The notes: generated from the letters alone by a model not told the origin. 64,000 bases of DNA from Mesorhizobium sp. M1C.F.Ca.ET.210.01.1.1 (GCF_004791585.1 NZ_SRUU01000023.1:1-64000), one strand, 5' to 3'. Positions 1 through 8,498 are shown, numbered from the stretch's first letter. Program-made: numbers and translations.

Positions 1-68
1 GCCATTCGCCGGACTGCCGCCAGCTTGAAGTCGCGGTTGAACCGCCGCCTAGGATCGTCCCTTCTCAT
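1..68 (-). mobile_element. Insertion sequence transposase OrfA, 5' end only (runs off window)
   Basis: The minus strand reads an ATG start at 68-66 with a strong AGGAGG ribosome site just upstream, followed by 22 codons. The start, MRRDDPRRRFNRDFKLAAVR, resembles the opening of IS3-family OrfA helix-turn-helix proteins, which typically begin with a basic R-F-x-x-[DE]-F-K-x-x-A-V pattern. The rest of the gene lies to the left of the window. Bases about 100-129 (TGCACCCCGATTTTGAGACAG on the minus strand) may be the terminal inverted repeat of this IS, but the other end is not visible. Family assignment rests on a short fragment only. Confidence 0.5.
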
Positions 69-182
69 CAGTCCTCCTAACGGAGAACTGTTACCCGTTT
101 TCTGTCTCAAAATCGGGGTGCACTACACCATGTCTTAGGTACAAACTGTTACCGATGTCTCCGGGCCGGACAATAGTGAGCG

Positions 183-196
183 TGGCGGAGAGGGAG
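183..196. repeat. Candidate left attachment core (tRNA-Ser 3'-end-like 14-mer)
   Basis: TGGCGGAGAGGGAG here recurs at 19603-19616. It is the reverse complement of the 3' end of a typical serine tRNA (CTCCCTCTCCGCCA), a common integration core for tyrosine-recombinase elements. It lies about 130 bp outside the integrase arm-like repeat, which is the geometry expected of attL. Assignment as an att core is inference from repeat pairing and the adjacent integrase. Confidence 0.5.
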
Positions 197-325
197 ACCG
201 CCATACTTATGTGACAGCGGTTGACAGCTACCGCCACCTGCCCATGAAATCATGTGTTTTCCCAATGCCTTGCTCTATTTCAATCAGTCACGGGCTGACA
301 TATGCTGCCGCCTGATGACGCGCGC

Positions 326-350
326 AAGGTGCAAGGAAAGGTGCAAGGAA
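326..350. repeat. Integrase arm-type repeat pair, left end
   Basis: The 25-mer AAGGTGCAAGG..., made of two tandem copies of GTGCAAGGAA, matches 24 of 25 bases with 19525-19549 near the other end of the element. Tandem short direct repeats just inside each att core are the usual layout of arm-binding sites for P4/lambda-like integrases. If read as protein the repeat gives KVQGKVQG, which suggests that the true integrase start lies downstream of it. Confidence 0.55.
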
Positions 351-352
351 TT

Positions 353-1657
353 ATGGCTCGTCCCAAACACAAGCTCGCCGATGCGACGGTGAAATCAGCC
401 AAGCTCAAGCCCGGCCGCCATGGCGATGGAGCCGGCCTGTTCCTGCAGGTCGAGGAGGAAGGCGGAAGCCGCAGTTGGCTATTCATGTGGAAACGCGATA
501 GCCGGCGCTCGGTCATCGGGCTGGGCGGTTACCCGGATACCTCGCTGGCGCTGGCACGAGAGAAAGCCGAGGCCTGCCGCAATGCCCTGGCAAAGGGCGA
601 GGACCCCCGCCTCGCGTTGAGGAAGGAGCAGGCCGAGCCCACCTTCGGCGAGGCCGTCGGGGCCTTCCTCGACGAGGACCGCGAGGCATCATGGCGCAAC
701 GAAAAGCACCGCGCGCAATGGCGTATGACCTTGCTCGGTCCCGCCGAGCAAAAGGGAAAGCGCCGCCGAGCGCCCGACTATTGTCGGCATCTCAGGCCTA
801 TGAAGGTTTCAGAGATAGGCACGGAGGACGTGCTGGCCGTTCTGAAGCCGGTGTGGCGGGCGAAGCCGGAGACGGCGAGCCGGCTGCGCGGCAGGATCGA
901 GCGGGTGCTGGCCTTCGCCAAGGGGCAGGGCTGGCGGTCGGGCGAAAACCCGGCGCAGTGGAAAAACCATCTCGATGCGCTCCTGCCCAAGCCGGAGAAG
1001 CTCAAGGCGCGCGGCCATCATCGGGCGCTGCCATTTCAAGGCCTGCCGGGCTTCTACGCTCGGCTTCGGCAGCGCAAGGCACCGTCGGCTCGGGCACTTG
1101 AATTTGCGATCCTGACAGCCGCCCGAAGCGGCGAGGTTCTTGGCACCCGTTGGAGCGAAATTGACCTCGCGGAAAAGGTTTGGAGCGTGCCGGCGTCCCG
1201 CATGAAAGCCGGCCGGGCGCACGAGGTGCCGCTTGTCCTACGCGCTATCGAGATCCTCACCGACATGGCCGAACTGCGGCGGCAGGACGACGAATACGTC
1301 TTCCCCGGCCAGAAACCCAAGCGGCCATTGTCGCAGAAGGCGGTCGACAATCTCCTTGAGCGTATGAAGGCGAAAGAGGCCACGACGGTCCACGGCTTCA
1401 GATCGAGCTTCCGCGACTGGGCCGGCGATGCCACCAACTTTCCGCGCGAACTGGCTGAAGCCGCGCTGGCGCATGTCGTCGGCGACAAGGCCGAGCAAGC
1501 CTACCGGCGCGGAACGGCACTGGAGCGCCGCCGCAAGCTGATGACCGCGTGGGCCGATTTCCTCGCCAGCGGCGATGCCAAGGGCAGAAGGACGGGCAAG
1601 CCTGCCAGTGCAGACGTGATCCCGCTTGCCGAGCGACGCAGGGCGAAGGCAAAATAG
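353..1657 (+). CDS. int: P4-type tyrosine integrase
   Basis: Site-specific tyrosine recombinase of 434 residues expected to integrate and excise the surrounding element. The first 90 residues match the DUF4102 arm-binding fold (A-D-A-x-V then H-G-D-G-x-G-L-F-L then W). A core-binding domain follows, then the catalytic domain with the full set of active residues: Arg258 in AARSGEVLG, His347 and Arg350 in HGFR, His374, and the nucleophile Tyr384. ATG 353 is chosen over the in-frame ATG 302 because the MARPKHKLAD opening is typical and the upstream codons are made by the arm repeats. It sits at the extreme left end of the element, as such genes usually do. The gene looks intact. Confidence 0.93.
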   Translation: MARPKHKLADATVKSAKLKPGRHGDGAGLFLQVEEEGGSRSWLFMWKRDSRRSVIGLGGYPDTSLALAREKAEACRNALAKGEDPRLALRKEQAEPTFGEAVGAFLDEDREASWRNEKHRAQWRMTLLGPAEQKGKRRRAPDYCRHLRPMKVSEIGTEDVLAVLKPVWRAKPETASRLRGRIERVLAFAKGQGWRSGENPAQWKNHLDALLPKPEKLKARGHHRALPFQGLPGFYARLRQRKAPSARALEFAILTAARSGEVLGTRWSEIDLAEKVWSVPASRMKAGRAHEVPLVLRAIEILTDMAELRRQDDEYVFPGQKPKRPLSQKAVDNLLERMKAKEATTVHGFRSSFRDWAGDATNFPRELAEAALAHVVGDKAEQAYRRGTALERRRKLMTAWADFLASGDAKGRRTGKPASADVIPLAERRRAKAK

Positions 1658-1750
1658 TCGCGCAGGGCTAGAGCGACGGCTCGAACGTCAGGCTTGCACC
1701 GCCTGAATGCCCTGCGCGCCCACTAAGGTGCCGCGCAAAGGTGCAGGCGC

Positions 1751-2269
1751 ATGCCAGACAAACCTCATGACGAACGTGTGGTGAGCGCGCTGGAGACGGC
1801 TCTGGCGGAGCGGGCGGCCACCAAGAGGAACGGGCGCGACGCGACGCAGCGGCTACGTCGCCTCGCAGTCCTTCACAGGAGCTACAACCAACTCGCAGAA
1901 GAACGTCTCGCCCGTTTCATTGCACATGGTCGCTTTGATGAAGGGGCCAGCGCAGCGACCAGAAGATCGCGCCCTGTCAAATGCGGTAGAACTCCTGAAG
2001 GCACGCAGGGGAGTTTCGAGGTGCTCCGCACGGAGATCGCCTTGCTGGTCTTCTACGGGCTCAAACCCGGCCCGCATCCGCCGCTCGACGCTGCCGACGA
2101 CGTCAGACGTGTGCTCACAGGGCGCGATCTGGCCGGGGCGGTTCGCGCAGCCGCCGAGTTCTACGGCATCTCCGAGAAGGTGGCGCGTGATTGCTTCAAC
2201 GACTACCGCGACGAGTTGCTCAGTCACGCCGCTCACGGGCTTTACGAAAAAGGCGGCGACACGGGCTGA
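1751..2269 (+). CDS. Hypothetical element protein
   Basis: Encodes 172 residues that I do not recognise. The N-terminal third is rich in Arg, Ala and Glu and predicted helical, the middle (GGCARNRPG-like in reverse only) has no motif, and the C-terminal 80 residues look like an ordinary globular helical domain. There is no signal peptide or membrane segment. It lies between the integrase and a small HTH protein, a position often taken by directionality or copy-control proteins, but nothing in the sequence proves that role. Confidence 0.5.
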   Translation: MPDKPHDERVVSALETALAERAATKRNGRDATQRLRRLAVLHRSYNQLAEERLARFIAHGRFDEGASAATRRSRPVKCGRTPEGTQGSFEVLRTEIALLVFYGLKPGPHPPLDAADDVRRVLTGRDLAGAVRAAAEFYGISEKVARDCFNDYRDELLSHAAHGLYEKGGDTG

Positions 2270-2350
2270 TTTATCGTCAAATCTTTGATTTCCAATCAGG
2301 TTTGCCCTCTGCTGTCATGAGGTGACCGCTCCTTTCCGTGAGCGCCAACC

Positions 2351-2590
2351 ATGAACGCAGGAGACCAACTCGTGACCGTCGTGTTGACCGACGCCGAGCT
2401 TGATCTCGTCGCTCTCCTTGCGAGGCGACGTGACGACCGCGAGGCCTATTCGATCAAGGAAGTCGCCGAAATGTTCGGCTTGAGCCAGCGGACGGTGTTG
2501 CGGCGCATCGCCGATGGCAGCCTTGCGGTGGTCCGGTCTGGCGGTCGCACGCTGGTCTTGAAACATCCGCCGCAAAACAAGGTAGCCTGA
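2351..2590 (+). CDS. Small helix-turn-helix protein, excisionase/AlpA-like
   Basis: Encodes 79 residues with a MerR-type winged helix typical of excisionases. The motif YSIKEVAEMFGLSQRTVLRR is followed by an I-A-D-G-S-L wing and a basic strand ending RTLVLKH. Proteins of this type bind att DNA as recombination directionality factors or regulate element operons. ATG 2351 has no clear ribosome site; GTG 2372 is preceded by AGGAG at good spacing and may be the real start, which would remove seven residues. It is the best candidate partner for the integrase, though the role is inferred from size, fold and position. Confidence 0.75.
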   Translation: MNAGDQLVTVVLTDAELDLVALLARRRDDREAYSIKEVAEMFGLSQRTVLRRIADGSLAVVRSGGRTLVLKHPPQNKVA

Positions 2591-2722
2591 CACCCGCCGG
2601 GCAGCTTGGCACTGCGTCGGCGGATCAGGTTGCATTTTCAGGCTGTGAGGACGGCCCGAAGGTTACCTTCCGATTGAAGCACAGGTCAACTGCCCGGCCT
2701 CCATCAAGAGGAGGACCGAGCC

Positions 2723-3256
2723 ATGCGCGCACCGAAGGATCATCCCGCACAGTTCGATGAGTTGGACGCGATGGGTCAGCCTGATGCTGCGCCAGGGGTC
2801 ATGCGGCGGAGGCTCTCGGCGGCGGCGACGAAGCCGGCCCATGCGGTCATCTGCGCCGGCTGCGGCGCGTCGTTTTCGCCGAACCGACCCGACCAGCGGT
2901 GTTGCTCGGCGACTTGCCGCAAGCGGCTCGAACGGCGCAAAAAGCGTGACAAGGTAGGTTCGCCCGCAGAAAGCGTGACAAGCGCCGCAGTCGCTCTCGG
3001 GGCCGGCGGAAATCGCGTTCGCACGCCGGCACGCCGGTTCCGGCCTTTGTCGAAAATTCCAGACGGATATCCGCCCGACGTCGCCGTCAGCGCCGGAGCC
3101 GACGGCCTGCCCGTCTTCTTCGATGTGCAGGGCGACCGGCTCTTCCGCATCTGGGGACCGAGCCGGCTGTCTGCCGTCGAATTGCGCGCCCTGAAGCTTG
3201 AAAGCACCGAACTCATTTTTCCGGGCGGTCGTCTCTATCGAAAGGTGCCGGCATGA
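2723..3256 (+). CDS. Cys-rich putative zinc-ribbon protein of the replication cassette
   Basis: Encodes 177 residues with a likely zinc-binding knuckle near residues 44-66 (CAGCGASF, then CCSATCRKRLERRKK). This Cys pattern followed by a basic stretch resembles the FCS/MYM-like or HNH-adjacent ribbons found in phage-element proteins. The remainder is a compact beta-rich domain ending in LYRKVPA. A good AGGAGG site precedes the ATG. The stop overlaps the start of the next gene (ATGA), so it belongs to one operon with the Toprim and VapE genes. The function is not recognised; nucleic-acid binding is a guess. Confidence 0.65.
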   Translation: MRAPKDHPAQFDELDAMGQPDAAPGVMRRRLSAAATKPAHAVICAGCGASFSPNRPDQRCCSATCRKRLERRKKRDKVGSPAESVTSAAVALGAGGNRVRTPARRFRPLSKIPDGYPPDVAVSAGADGLPVFFDVQGDRLFRIWGPSRLSAVELRALKLESTELIFPGGRLYRKVPA

Positions 3257-4224
3257 ATGCGGCCACTATTTGCTGGGCTAGCCGTGTAGGACGGCGTGCG
3301 ACCGCCGATGAAATTGAAATTCGCGCCGCCTCCCTCACCAGCTATGCGCGTCAACTCGGTGGTGAGGTGGGCCGTGATGGTTCCATTGCCTGCCCTGGTC
3401 CCGGCCACAGTCGAAATGATCGCAGTCTGATTGTCCGGTTTAACAGTGACGGCGGGTTGCGGGTCCACTCGTTTGCCGATGACGATTGGGCGCTATGCAA
3501 GGATTACGTGCGTGCCCAACTCGGCCTGCCGGTTTTCGCGCCCGATGTCGACACGGTAGCACCGCCGCCGCGCTTTCAAGACCACACGAACGACAGGATC
3601 GAAGAGGCTAGCAGGAAGCAGAAGGCGGCGCGGCTGTGGAGGGAGGGGATCGACCCGTATGGCACGCTTGTGGAAACCTATCTCACCCGAAGGGGCCAGA
3701 TTTTACCTTCCGTAGCCGGTTTTCGCACGATCCGCTTCCATCTGGCCTGCCCATGGCTGGACGAGGGCGACCTGATCCGCGTTCCTGCCATGCTCTGCCG
3801 GTTCTCGCCGAGCGAGAACGATCTCGATCCCGAAGCGCCGCCGAGCGCCATTCATCGCACACGTCTGAAGCCCGACGGCTCGGGCCACCTCGGCAAGAAG
3901 ATGCTCGGCGCGGTCGCCGGCCAGGCGATGAAGCTGTCGCCGAATGATGAGGTCACGCCCGGGCTCGGGATCTGCGAGGGCATCGAGACAGGGCTCGCAA
4001 TCTTGGCGGCGGGCCTCGGTCCCGTTTGGTCGCTCGGCTCGGCGGGAGCGGTGGCCAGCTTCCCCGTGCTCGCCGGTATCGAGACCCTGACGGTATTTGC
4101 CGATCATGATGGTCCCGGCCTCGCTGCTGCACAGCAATGCGCCGAGCGCTGGGTCACCGCCGGCAAGGAAGTCTTCATCCGCTGGCCGCGTGAGCTCGGC
4201 CACGACTATGCAGACGAGGCGTGA
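3253..4224 (+). CDS. Toprim-domain primase-like protein
   Basis: Encodes 323 residues with the layout of phage and plasmid primases. A short zinc-finger-like N-terminal region (CPGPGHSRNDRSL) is followed by a linker, and then a Toprim fold near residues 235-310. The Toprim hallmark Glu appears in GLGICEGIETGL and the acidic pair in TVFADHDGPG. Primases of this type make RNA primers for excised element DNA. Its start overlaps the preceding gene and its stop abuts vapE, so primase and ATPase are translationally linked. Only one clear Cys-His cluster is visible, so the zinc finger may be reduced. Confidence 0.8.
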   Translation: MNAATICWASRVGRRATADEIEIRAASLTSYARQLGGEVGRDGSIACPGPGHSRNDRSLIVRFNSDGGLRVHSFADDDWALCKDYVRAQLGLPVFAPDVDTVAPPPRFQDHTNDRIEEASRKQKAARLWREGIDPYGTLVETYLTRRGQILPSVAGFRTIRFHLACPWLDEGDLIRVPAMLCRFSPSENDLDPEAPPSAIHRTRLKPDGSGHLGKKMLGAVAGQAMKLSPNDEVTPGLGICEGIETGLAILAAGLGPVWSLGSAGAVASFPVLAGIETLTVFADHDGPGLAAAQQCAERWVTAGKEVFIRWPRELGHDYADEA

Positions 4225-4226
4225 CC

Positions 4227-5519
4227 ATGAAGGGCGACGAAGACAATATTCTCCATCTGACGCCGCTCGTCGACGAGCCTGACGCCACAGCCAGGCACGT
4301 TGCCAATCCGCTCAACCTGCGCCGTGAATTGCATCGCAACGCCCTGACAAAGGGGCTGGTGCGATACAACGAGTTTTCGCAGGAAATCGAGCTTGCGCGG
4401 CCGATCCCGCGTCCGAACATGAAGATGCCGAAGAAGTTCGCGCCGCGCCCATGGAGCGACGCCGACGACACGGCACTGATCGAGCACTTCAATCATCGTG
4501 GCTTCCGTCGCGTTGGTCGCTCGCTGGTGCGTGACGTGGTCGAGCTTGAGGCTCGGTCCCATCCATACCATCCGGTGCGTGAGTATCTCGACGGCCTTAT
4601 CTGGGATGGGTGTCCGCGCCTCTCGCGGTTCTTCCTCGATTATTGTGGTGCTGCCGTCGAGGGGGAAACCGAGGCCGACAGGGCAGCCGCCTTGCGCTAT
4701 GTGGAGGCGGTGACGCGGTGCTTCTTCATCTCGGCAGTCGCACGTGTTTACAAGCCCGGCTGCAAGGCCGACGCCATGATCGTGCTCGAAGGCCGGCAGG
4801 GCACGCTGAAATCTCGGCTTTTGCGTGTGCTCGCTGTCCGGGACGAGTGGTTCTCCGACAGCTTGCCGCACGACCTCGAAAGCAAGGATGCCCGCGCACA
4901 CCTCGCTGGTCGCTGGATTGTCGAAATGAGCGAGGTCGCGCAGGTTCGGCGCTCCGAGATCGAGACTGTCAAAGCCTTCCTGTCCTGCCCGATCGACCGC
5001 TACCGGCCAGCCTATGGCCGCACCGATGTCGCCGTTCCGAGACAGTGCGTCTTTGCCGGCAGCACGAATGCCGACACTTATTTGCAAGACCCGACCGGCA
5101 ACCGGCGCTTCTGGCCGCTCCGGGTGGAGAAGATCGATCTCGAAGCAGTGGCGAAGATCGTCGATCAGCTGTGGGCGGAAGCCGTCGCCGCTTGGCGAGC
5201 CGGCGAACAGTGGTGGCTCGCGCAGGACATCGAGGCCATTGCGGCAGACCAGCAGGAAGACCGCGTTGTCACCGATCCTTGGCACGACAAGATCGCCGAT
5301 TTCATCAACTCTCGGCTTAATGGCGTCTGGTTTACCACCGCCGACGTGCTCACCTACCTCGATATTGATCCGGCACGTCGCGACCGGGCTCACGAAATGC
5401 GCGTCGGAGCCGTGCTGCGCCGCCTAAAGTGCGAGCGCAAGAAACAGCGCCTTCCCGGCATCAAAAAGCCGCGCTGGGCCTATCGGCTGCCCCCGGATGA
5501 CCGCGAGGAAAGCCGGTGA
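4227..5519 (+). CDS. VapE-family P-loop ATPase / helicase-like protein
   Basis: Encodes 430 residues of the virulence-associated protein E family, which act as replicative helicase-like ATPases on phages and satellites. A Walker A motif (EGRQGTLKS) lies near residues 188-196, an acidic strand (WIVEMSEV) follows, and the family signature of arginine finger and sensor (TNADTYLQDPTGNRRFWPL) is intact near 290-309. ATG 4227 has GAGG at good spacing; GTG 4221 in the same frame overlaps the previous stop. The Toprim-VapE pair is the standard replication module of integrative satellite-like elements. Confidence 0.88.
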   Translation: MKGDEDNILHLTPLVDEPDATARHVANPLNLRRELHRNALTKGLVRYNEFSQEIELARPIPRPNMKMPKKFAPRPWSDADDTALIEHFNHRGFRRVGRSLVRDVVELEARSHPYHPVREYLDGLIWDGCPRLSRFFLDYCGAAVEGETEADRAAALRYVEAVTRCFFISAVARVYKPGCKADAMIVLEGRQGTLKSRLLRVLAVRDEWFSDSLPHDLESKDARAHLAGRWIVEMSEVAQVRRSEIETVKAFLSCPIDRYRPAYGRTDVAVPRQCVFAGSTNADTYLQDPTGNRRFWPLRVEKIDLEAVAKIVDQLWAEAVAAWRAGEQWWLAQDIEAIAADQQEDRVVTDPWHDKIADFINSRLNGVWFTTADVLTYLDIDPARRDRAHEMRVGAVLRRLKCERKKQRLPGIKKPRWAYRLPPDDREESR

Positions 5520-5525
5520 GGTCTT

Positions 5526-5796
5526 GTACCCACGTTCCCACCCTTTCCGTCCGCCAGAAGCCAGAAAAGCCGGTTTGAAAAAGATGTGATGAAGAAAAGC
5601 AGATTTTGAACGGTTCCCACCGTACCTACCTTCCTGCCGTCTTTCGCTGTCGAAGGCATTGGAAACAAAGGAAAGTCAATGAAGGTTTGTTCCTACAGTA
5701 CCTACCGTTCCTACCTATAGAATAGAGGTGTCGTGGGTAGGAATTACGAACTCTTAGGAAACGCTGGGAACGAGAGGGAACGTGGGAACACGGGAA
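5526..5796. repeat. Iteron-like array of 9-mers, consensus GTWCCYACC, candidate origin
   Basis: Seven close copies of a 9-bp unit lie head to tail in three clusters: 5526-5542 (two overlapping by one base), 5613-5630 (two) and 5689-5715 (three). Further copies in the opposite orientation (GGTAGGAAT, TGGGAAC, GTGGGAAC) fill about 5735-5796. The array follows the Toprim-VapE pair directly and occupies the 350-bp gap before the next gene. Iterons beside a replication cassette suggest an initiator-binding origin for the excised element. A role in transcription control is the alternative. Confidence 0.5.
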
Positions 5797-5870
5797 ATCG
5801 GAGAGTGAGACCATTATGCGCCGATCACGTCCGGGTGGCATCGGGCCCTGCGTTGCGATACCCTTTGTTC

Positions 5871-6311
5871 ATGCCAATCCTTCGAAACCAACGCCACGAA
5901 CGGTTTGCGCAGGGCCTCGCCAAGGGCTTGAGCGGCAAGGCCGCTTATGTCGAGGCCGGCTATCGGTCGACCGGCAATGCCGCCGAAGTCGGGGCCGCGA
6001 AATTGGTCAGGAATGGTAAGATTGCGGCACGCATCGCCGAGTTGCAGGCGCGGCAGGTGCGGCGGCTCGACGTGACGGTCGAAAGTATCGTAGCCGAGTT
6101 GGAGGAAGCGCGCGGGGCGGCGGTGGCTCACAAACAGCTTGCAGCGGCGGTGGCGGCTTCCCTGGGCAAGGCGAAGCTGCTCGGGCTGGTGATCGACAAG
6201 GCCGAGGTCGAGCAGACGCTTCGCCGCCCGATGCGAGAACCTGGCGAGGTCAGGCAGATGAGCCTCGAGGAGTGGGTGCAGCGGTTTAAGCCGAAGACAG
6301 CCGCATCGTAA
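5871..6311 (+). CDS. Terminase small-subunit-like protein
   Basis: Encodes 146 residues. The opening QRHERFAQGLAKGLSGKAAY followed by V-E-A-G-Y is the DNA-binding helix-turn-helix of phage terminase small subunits (Terminase_2 type: R-x-x-x-F-x-x-x-x-x-G-x-x-A-x-x-A-A-x-x-A-G-Y). A long helical region follows, then a short C-terminal tail. No large subunit or capsid gene is present, so this is either a satellite-type packaging factor or a DNA-binding protein reused by the element. The start is ATG 5871; the longer frame upstream is made of repeat-derived codons. Confidence 0.7.
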   Translation: MPILRNQRHERFAQGLAKGLSGKAAYVEAGYRSTGNAAEVGAAKLVRNGKIAARIAELQARQVRRLDVTVESIVAELEEARGAAVAHKQLAAAVAASLGKAKLLGLVIDKAEVEQTLRRPMREPGEVRQMSLEEWVQRFKPKTAAS

Positions 6312-6366
6312 CCCGGTGACAGTAAGCCACCCGCCGACTTGGACTTTGCCGCCGCCAGCGGCCTAG

Positions 6367-7077
6367 TCACAGATGTAACGAAGTAAGCCTGTCTGCGACA
6401 AGCGACTGCAAGCGCCACAAGTTGCGATCCCGAATGCCCAAGGTCTCCAATTGCGAGATTGTGTTGTAAAGGTACTCGGCGCACGATCCTCCGTGCCCAC
6501 ACGCCGTGGCCAAAATACTTGCCGTCTCATCCGGCGTAAGGCCTCCCATATAGTTGACCCCCTTTCGGTTGACGACGAAGGCAAGGGCTCGAACGAGCCC
6601 TTGGGCTGTCTGAACCTGCACCCAACGGGGAGTGTTGGTGAAGGGCTTGCTGGACGGCCTCACCGGCATTTCGCGTCGGACAAGTTTTCCGAGTTGGGTT
6701 TCAACCGTGTTCTCCGCCAGCCGTAGTGCCAACCCCCTGCATTGGCCTCCCCGGTCGAGCCCCATCATCAAGCCTGGCTGGTCGACAGTTCCGCGCCAAT
6801 CTTGCAGGCGAATACAGAACGAACGGTGCCACCCCGGCACCACGCCCGCACGCTCCTCCACGTGCTCCACGGCCGGGTTCCAGAGAAGTGAGCCATAGGC
6901 GAAAATCCACACATCCCGTCCATCAGGACGCGTTGCCAACATTTCTCGAACGATGGCGTTCCACTCGGTTTCGGTATTGCGAACTATATCCGGGCCGGGA
7001 CCGGTACTCTCAGTCGCGCGAATTGTGCGCGCGACCAAATCAGCTGTCAGCGCCATCTGGCGTCGCGCTCGCGGCAT
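6367..7077 (-). CDS. chaC: ChaC-family gamma-glutamylcyclotransferase
   Basis: Encodes 236 residues. The hallmark VWIFAYGSLLWNP, followed by a P-G-W-H-R-x-F strand, is diagnostic of the ChaC family. ChaC enzymes cleave glutathione in the cytoplasm to 5-oxoproline and Cys-Gly. The C-terminal half keeps the family pattern NRKGVNYMGGL and ends with a helical region carrying CGHGGSCAEYL. It is the only obviously metabolic gene among the element's cargo and lies opposite to its neighbours. The intended start may be downstream of the annotated ATG, since the first 35 residues are variable in the family. Confidence 0.88.
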   Translation of the reverse strand: MPRARRQMALTADLVARTIRATESTGPGPDIVRNTETEWNAIVREMLATRPDGRDVWIFAYGSLLWNPAVEHVEERAGVVPGWHRSFCIRLQDWRGTVDQPGLMMGLDRGGQCRGLALRLAENTVETQLGKLVRREMPVRPSSKPFTNTPRWVQVQTAQGLVRALAFVVNRKGVNYMGGLTPDETASILATACGHGGSCAEYLYNTISQLETLGIRDRNLWRLQSLVADRLTSLHL

Positions 7078-7359
7078 AGGCGCGCCCTCTCGAACCCCTG
7101 TGATGTCCCGCCTGCAGGCACCGCAATATTACGGCCGAAGCCTGCCCGTTACAAACAGGTGCTTAACATTAGCCGGTTTGCAAGCGGAAACGGCATTTCG
7201 GTCCGGTCTGTGCCTGGCAGGTGATGGTGGCATCCGCGTCACGGTAAGACACTCGCAAAGGGCGACGCTGGCCATTTGCTGGCGGTTCTGAAAACTCGGC
7301 CTGCACATTCCCACGACGGCATCTCGTCAGTTTGGTCGACGCTCTCGCATAGCCAATGC

Positions 7360-7397
7360 TTGTAAGTTTTGCATACGAGCGTATATTGTCCTTACAA
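7360..7397. promoter_or_regulatory. Nested dyad upstream of serine recombinase, possible crossover site or operator
   Basis: TTGTAAG (7360-7366) pairs with CTTACAA (7391-7397), and ATACG (7373-7377) pairs with CGTAT (7380-7384). Both dyads share exactly the same centre, the dinucleotide AG at 7378-7379. Serine recombinase crossover sites have this form: imperfect half-sites around a 2-bp core. The site ends 16 bp before the recombinase start codon, so autoregulation by the recombinase is also possible. No second copy was found by eye. Confidence 0.45.
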
Positions 7398-7413
7398 ATT
7401 GTGTGAACGCCTG

Positions 7414-8181
7414 ATGAAACCCGCCATCTCCTATCTTCGCGTCTCGACCGACCGTCAGGGCAAGAGCGGTCTCGGCCTTGAGGCACAGCGGCAGGCCATC
7501 GCCCGTTTCATTGAAGCCGAAGGGTTCGAGCTAGTCGGCGAGTTCATCGAGGTCGAAACCGGCAAAGGCGCTGATGCACTCGCCAAGCGCCCACAGCTTG
7601 CCGCAGCGCTGGCGGCGGCCAAACGCAATGATTGCCCAGTAATCGTCGCCAAGTTGGACAGGTTGAGCCGTGACGTCCATTTCATCAGCGGCTTAATGGC
7701 GGATCGGGTGCCGTTCGTCGTTGCCGAATTGGGTATGGGCGTCGACAGCTTCATGCTGCACATCTATGCGGCGGTCGCCCAAAAGGAACGGGCGGTGATC
7801 AGCCAGCGCACGAGGGAAGCCCTGGCCGCAGCCAAAGAGCGTGGCGTCAAACTTGGCGGCCCGAAGCTCGTCGAAGCGCAGAAACGATCAGTTGAGGTTC
7901 GAATGGCACAGGCTGACGCCTTCGCGGCCAACATCCTTCCGATCATCCGCGACATCCAAGCGAGCGGGGTCAAATCGCGGCGGCAGGTGGCTGTAGCTCT
8001 CAATGCACGTGGCGTTGCGTCGGCGCGCGGCGGGACGTGGACAGCGGTTCAGGTCAAGGACATCATCGATCGCGAAGAGCGCTTGAAATCCGTTCCGCCC
8101 GGGCCCGACGCTGAGCCGCAGGATGGGACGACTAAAGGTGGCGAGCCAGTATCGCGTACACCGCTTGGGTCGCGTTGGTAG
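7414..8181 (+). CDS. Serine recombinase (resolvase/invertase family)
   Basis: Encodes 255 residues. The N-terminal catalytic domain has the nucleophile Ser in SYLRVSTDRQGKSGLGLEAQ, the R-L-x-R-x-x-x-D signature in KLDRLSRDV and the long E-helix in KERAVISQRTREAL. A C-terminal helix-turn-helix-like region (SRRQVAVALNARG then TWTAVQVKDI) binds DNA. The family inverts or resolves DNA between short dyad sites. The start ATG 7414 gives the canonical MKPAISYLRVS opening; upstream codons overlap the dyad. Next to it lies a small gene in the same direction. The target of the recombinase is unknown. Confidence 0.92.
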   Translation: MKPAISYLRVSTDRQGKSGLGLEAQRQAIARFIEAEGFELVGEFIEVETGKGADALAKRPQLAAALAAAKRNDCPVIVAKLDRLSRDVHFISGLMADRVPFVVAELGMGVDSFMLHIYAAVAQKERAVISQRTREALAAAKERGVKLGGPKLVEAQKRSVEVRMAQADAFAANILPIIRDIQASGVKSRRQVAVALNARGVASARGGTWTAVQVKDIIDREERLKSVPPGPDAEPQDGTTKGGEPVSRTPLGSRW

Positions 8182-8192
8182 GGAGATAAGTC

Positions 8193-8459
8193 GTGGCACT
8201 GCAGCTCTGGATTAACGATACTGGCCACTTCTTTGTCGACACCAGATTGGGTGGTATTCAAGTGGGGCAAGCTTGGGTCGCAGACACAGGCAAATGGACG
8301 GTTGAGGTCAACGACGACTTCTTCTCCGCACGCGACCTCGACGACGCGAAGCGGCTATTTGTAGACCTGTATGATCCAGCAAGAGCAGTGATGAGCCCGT
8401 TCGCGGTGTCGCACGGCAACGATGACTTGGCGGCGTCCTTTTCAATCATCGATTTGTAG
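8193..8459 (+). CDS. Small hypothetical protein after the recombinase
   Basis: Encodes 88 residues from a GTG start with a GGGAGA ribosome site, 11 bp after the recombinase stop, so probably co-transcribed. The sequence (LWINDTGHFFVD, then AWVADTGKWTVEVNDDFF) is a small mixed alpha/beta domain without known motif. A GC-rich hairpin follows directly. I do not recognise a family. Confidence 0.6.
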   Translation: MALQLWINDTGHFFVDTRLGGIQVGQAWVADTGKWTVEVNDDFFSARDLDDAKRLFVDLYDPARAVMSPFAVSHGNDDLAASFSIIDL

Positions 8460-8469
8460 GCCAACCCGG

Positions 8470-8498
8470 CCCGGGCACCCCCCCCGGGGGGCTTTTCC
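8470..8498 (+). terminator. GC-rich hairpin with T run
   Basis: The run of C then G (CACCCCCCCCGGGGGGCTTTT) forms a stem followed by four T residues just after the small gene, as in a rho-independent terminator for the recombinase operon. The homopolymer content means the exact stem is uncertain. Confidence 0.6.
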
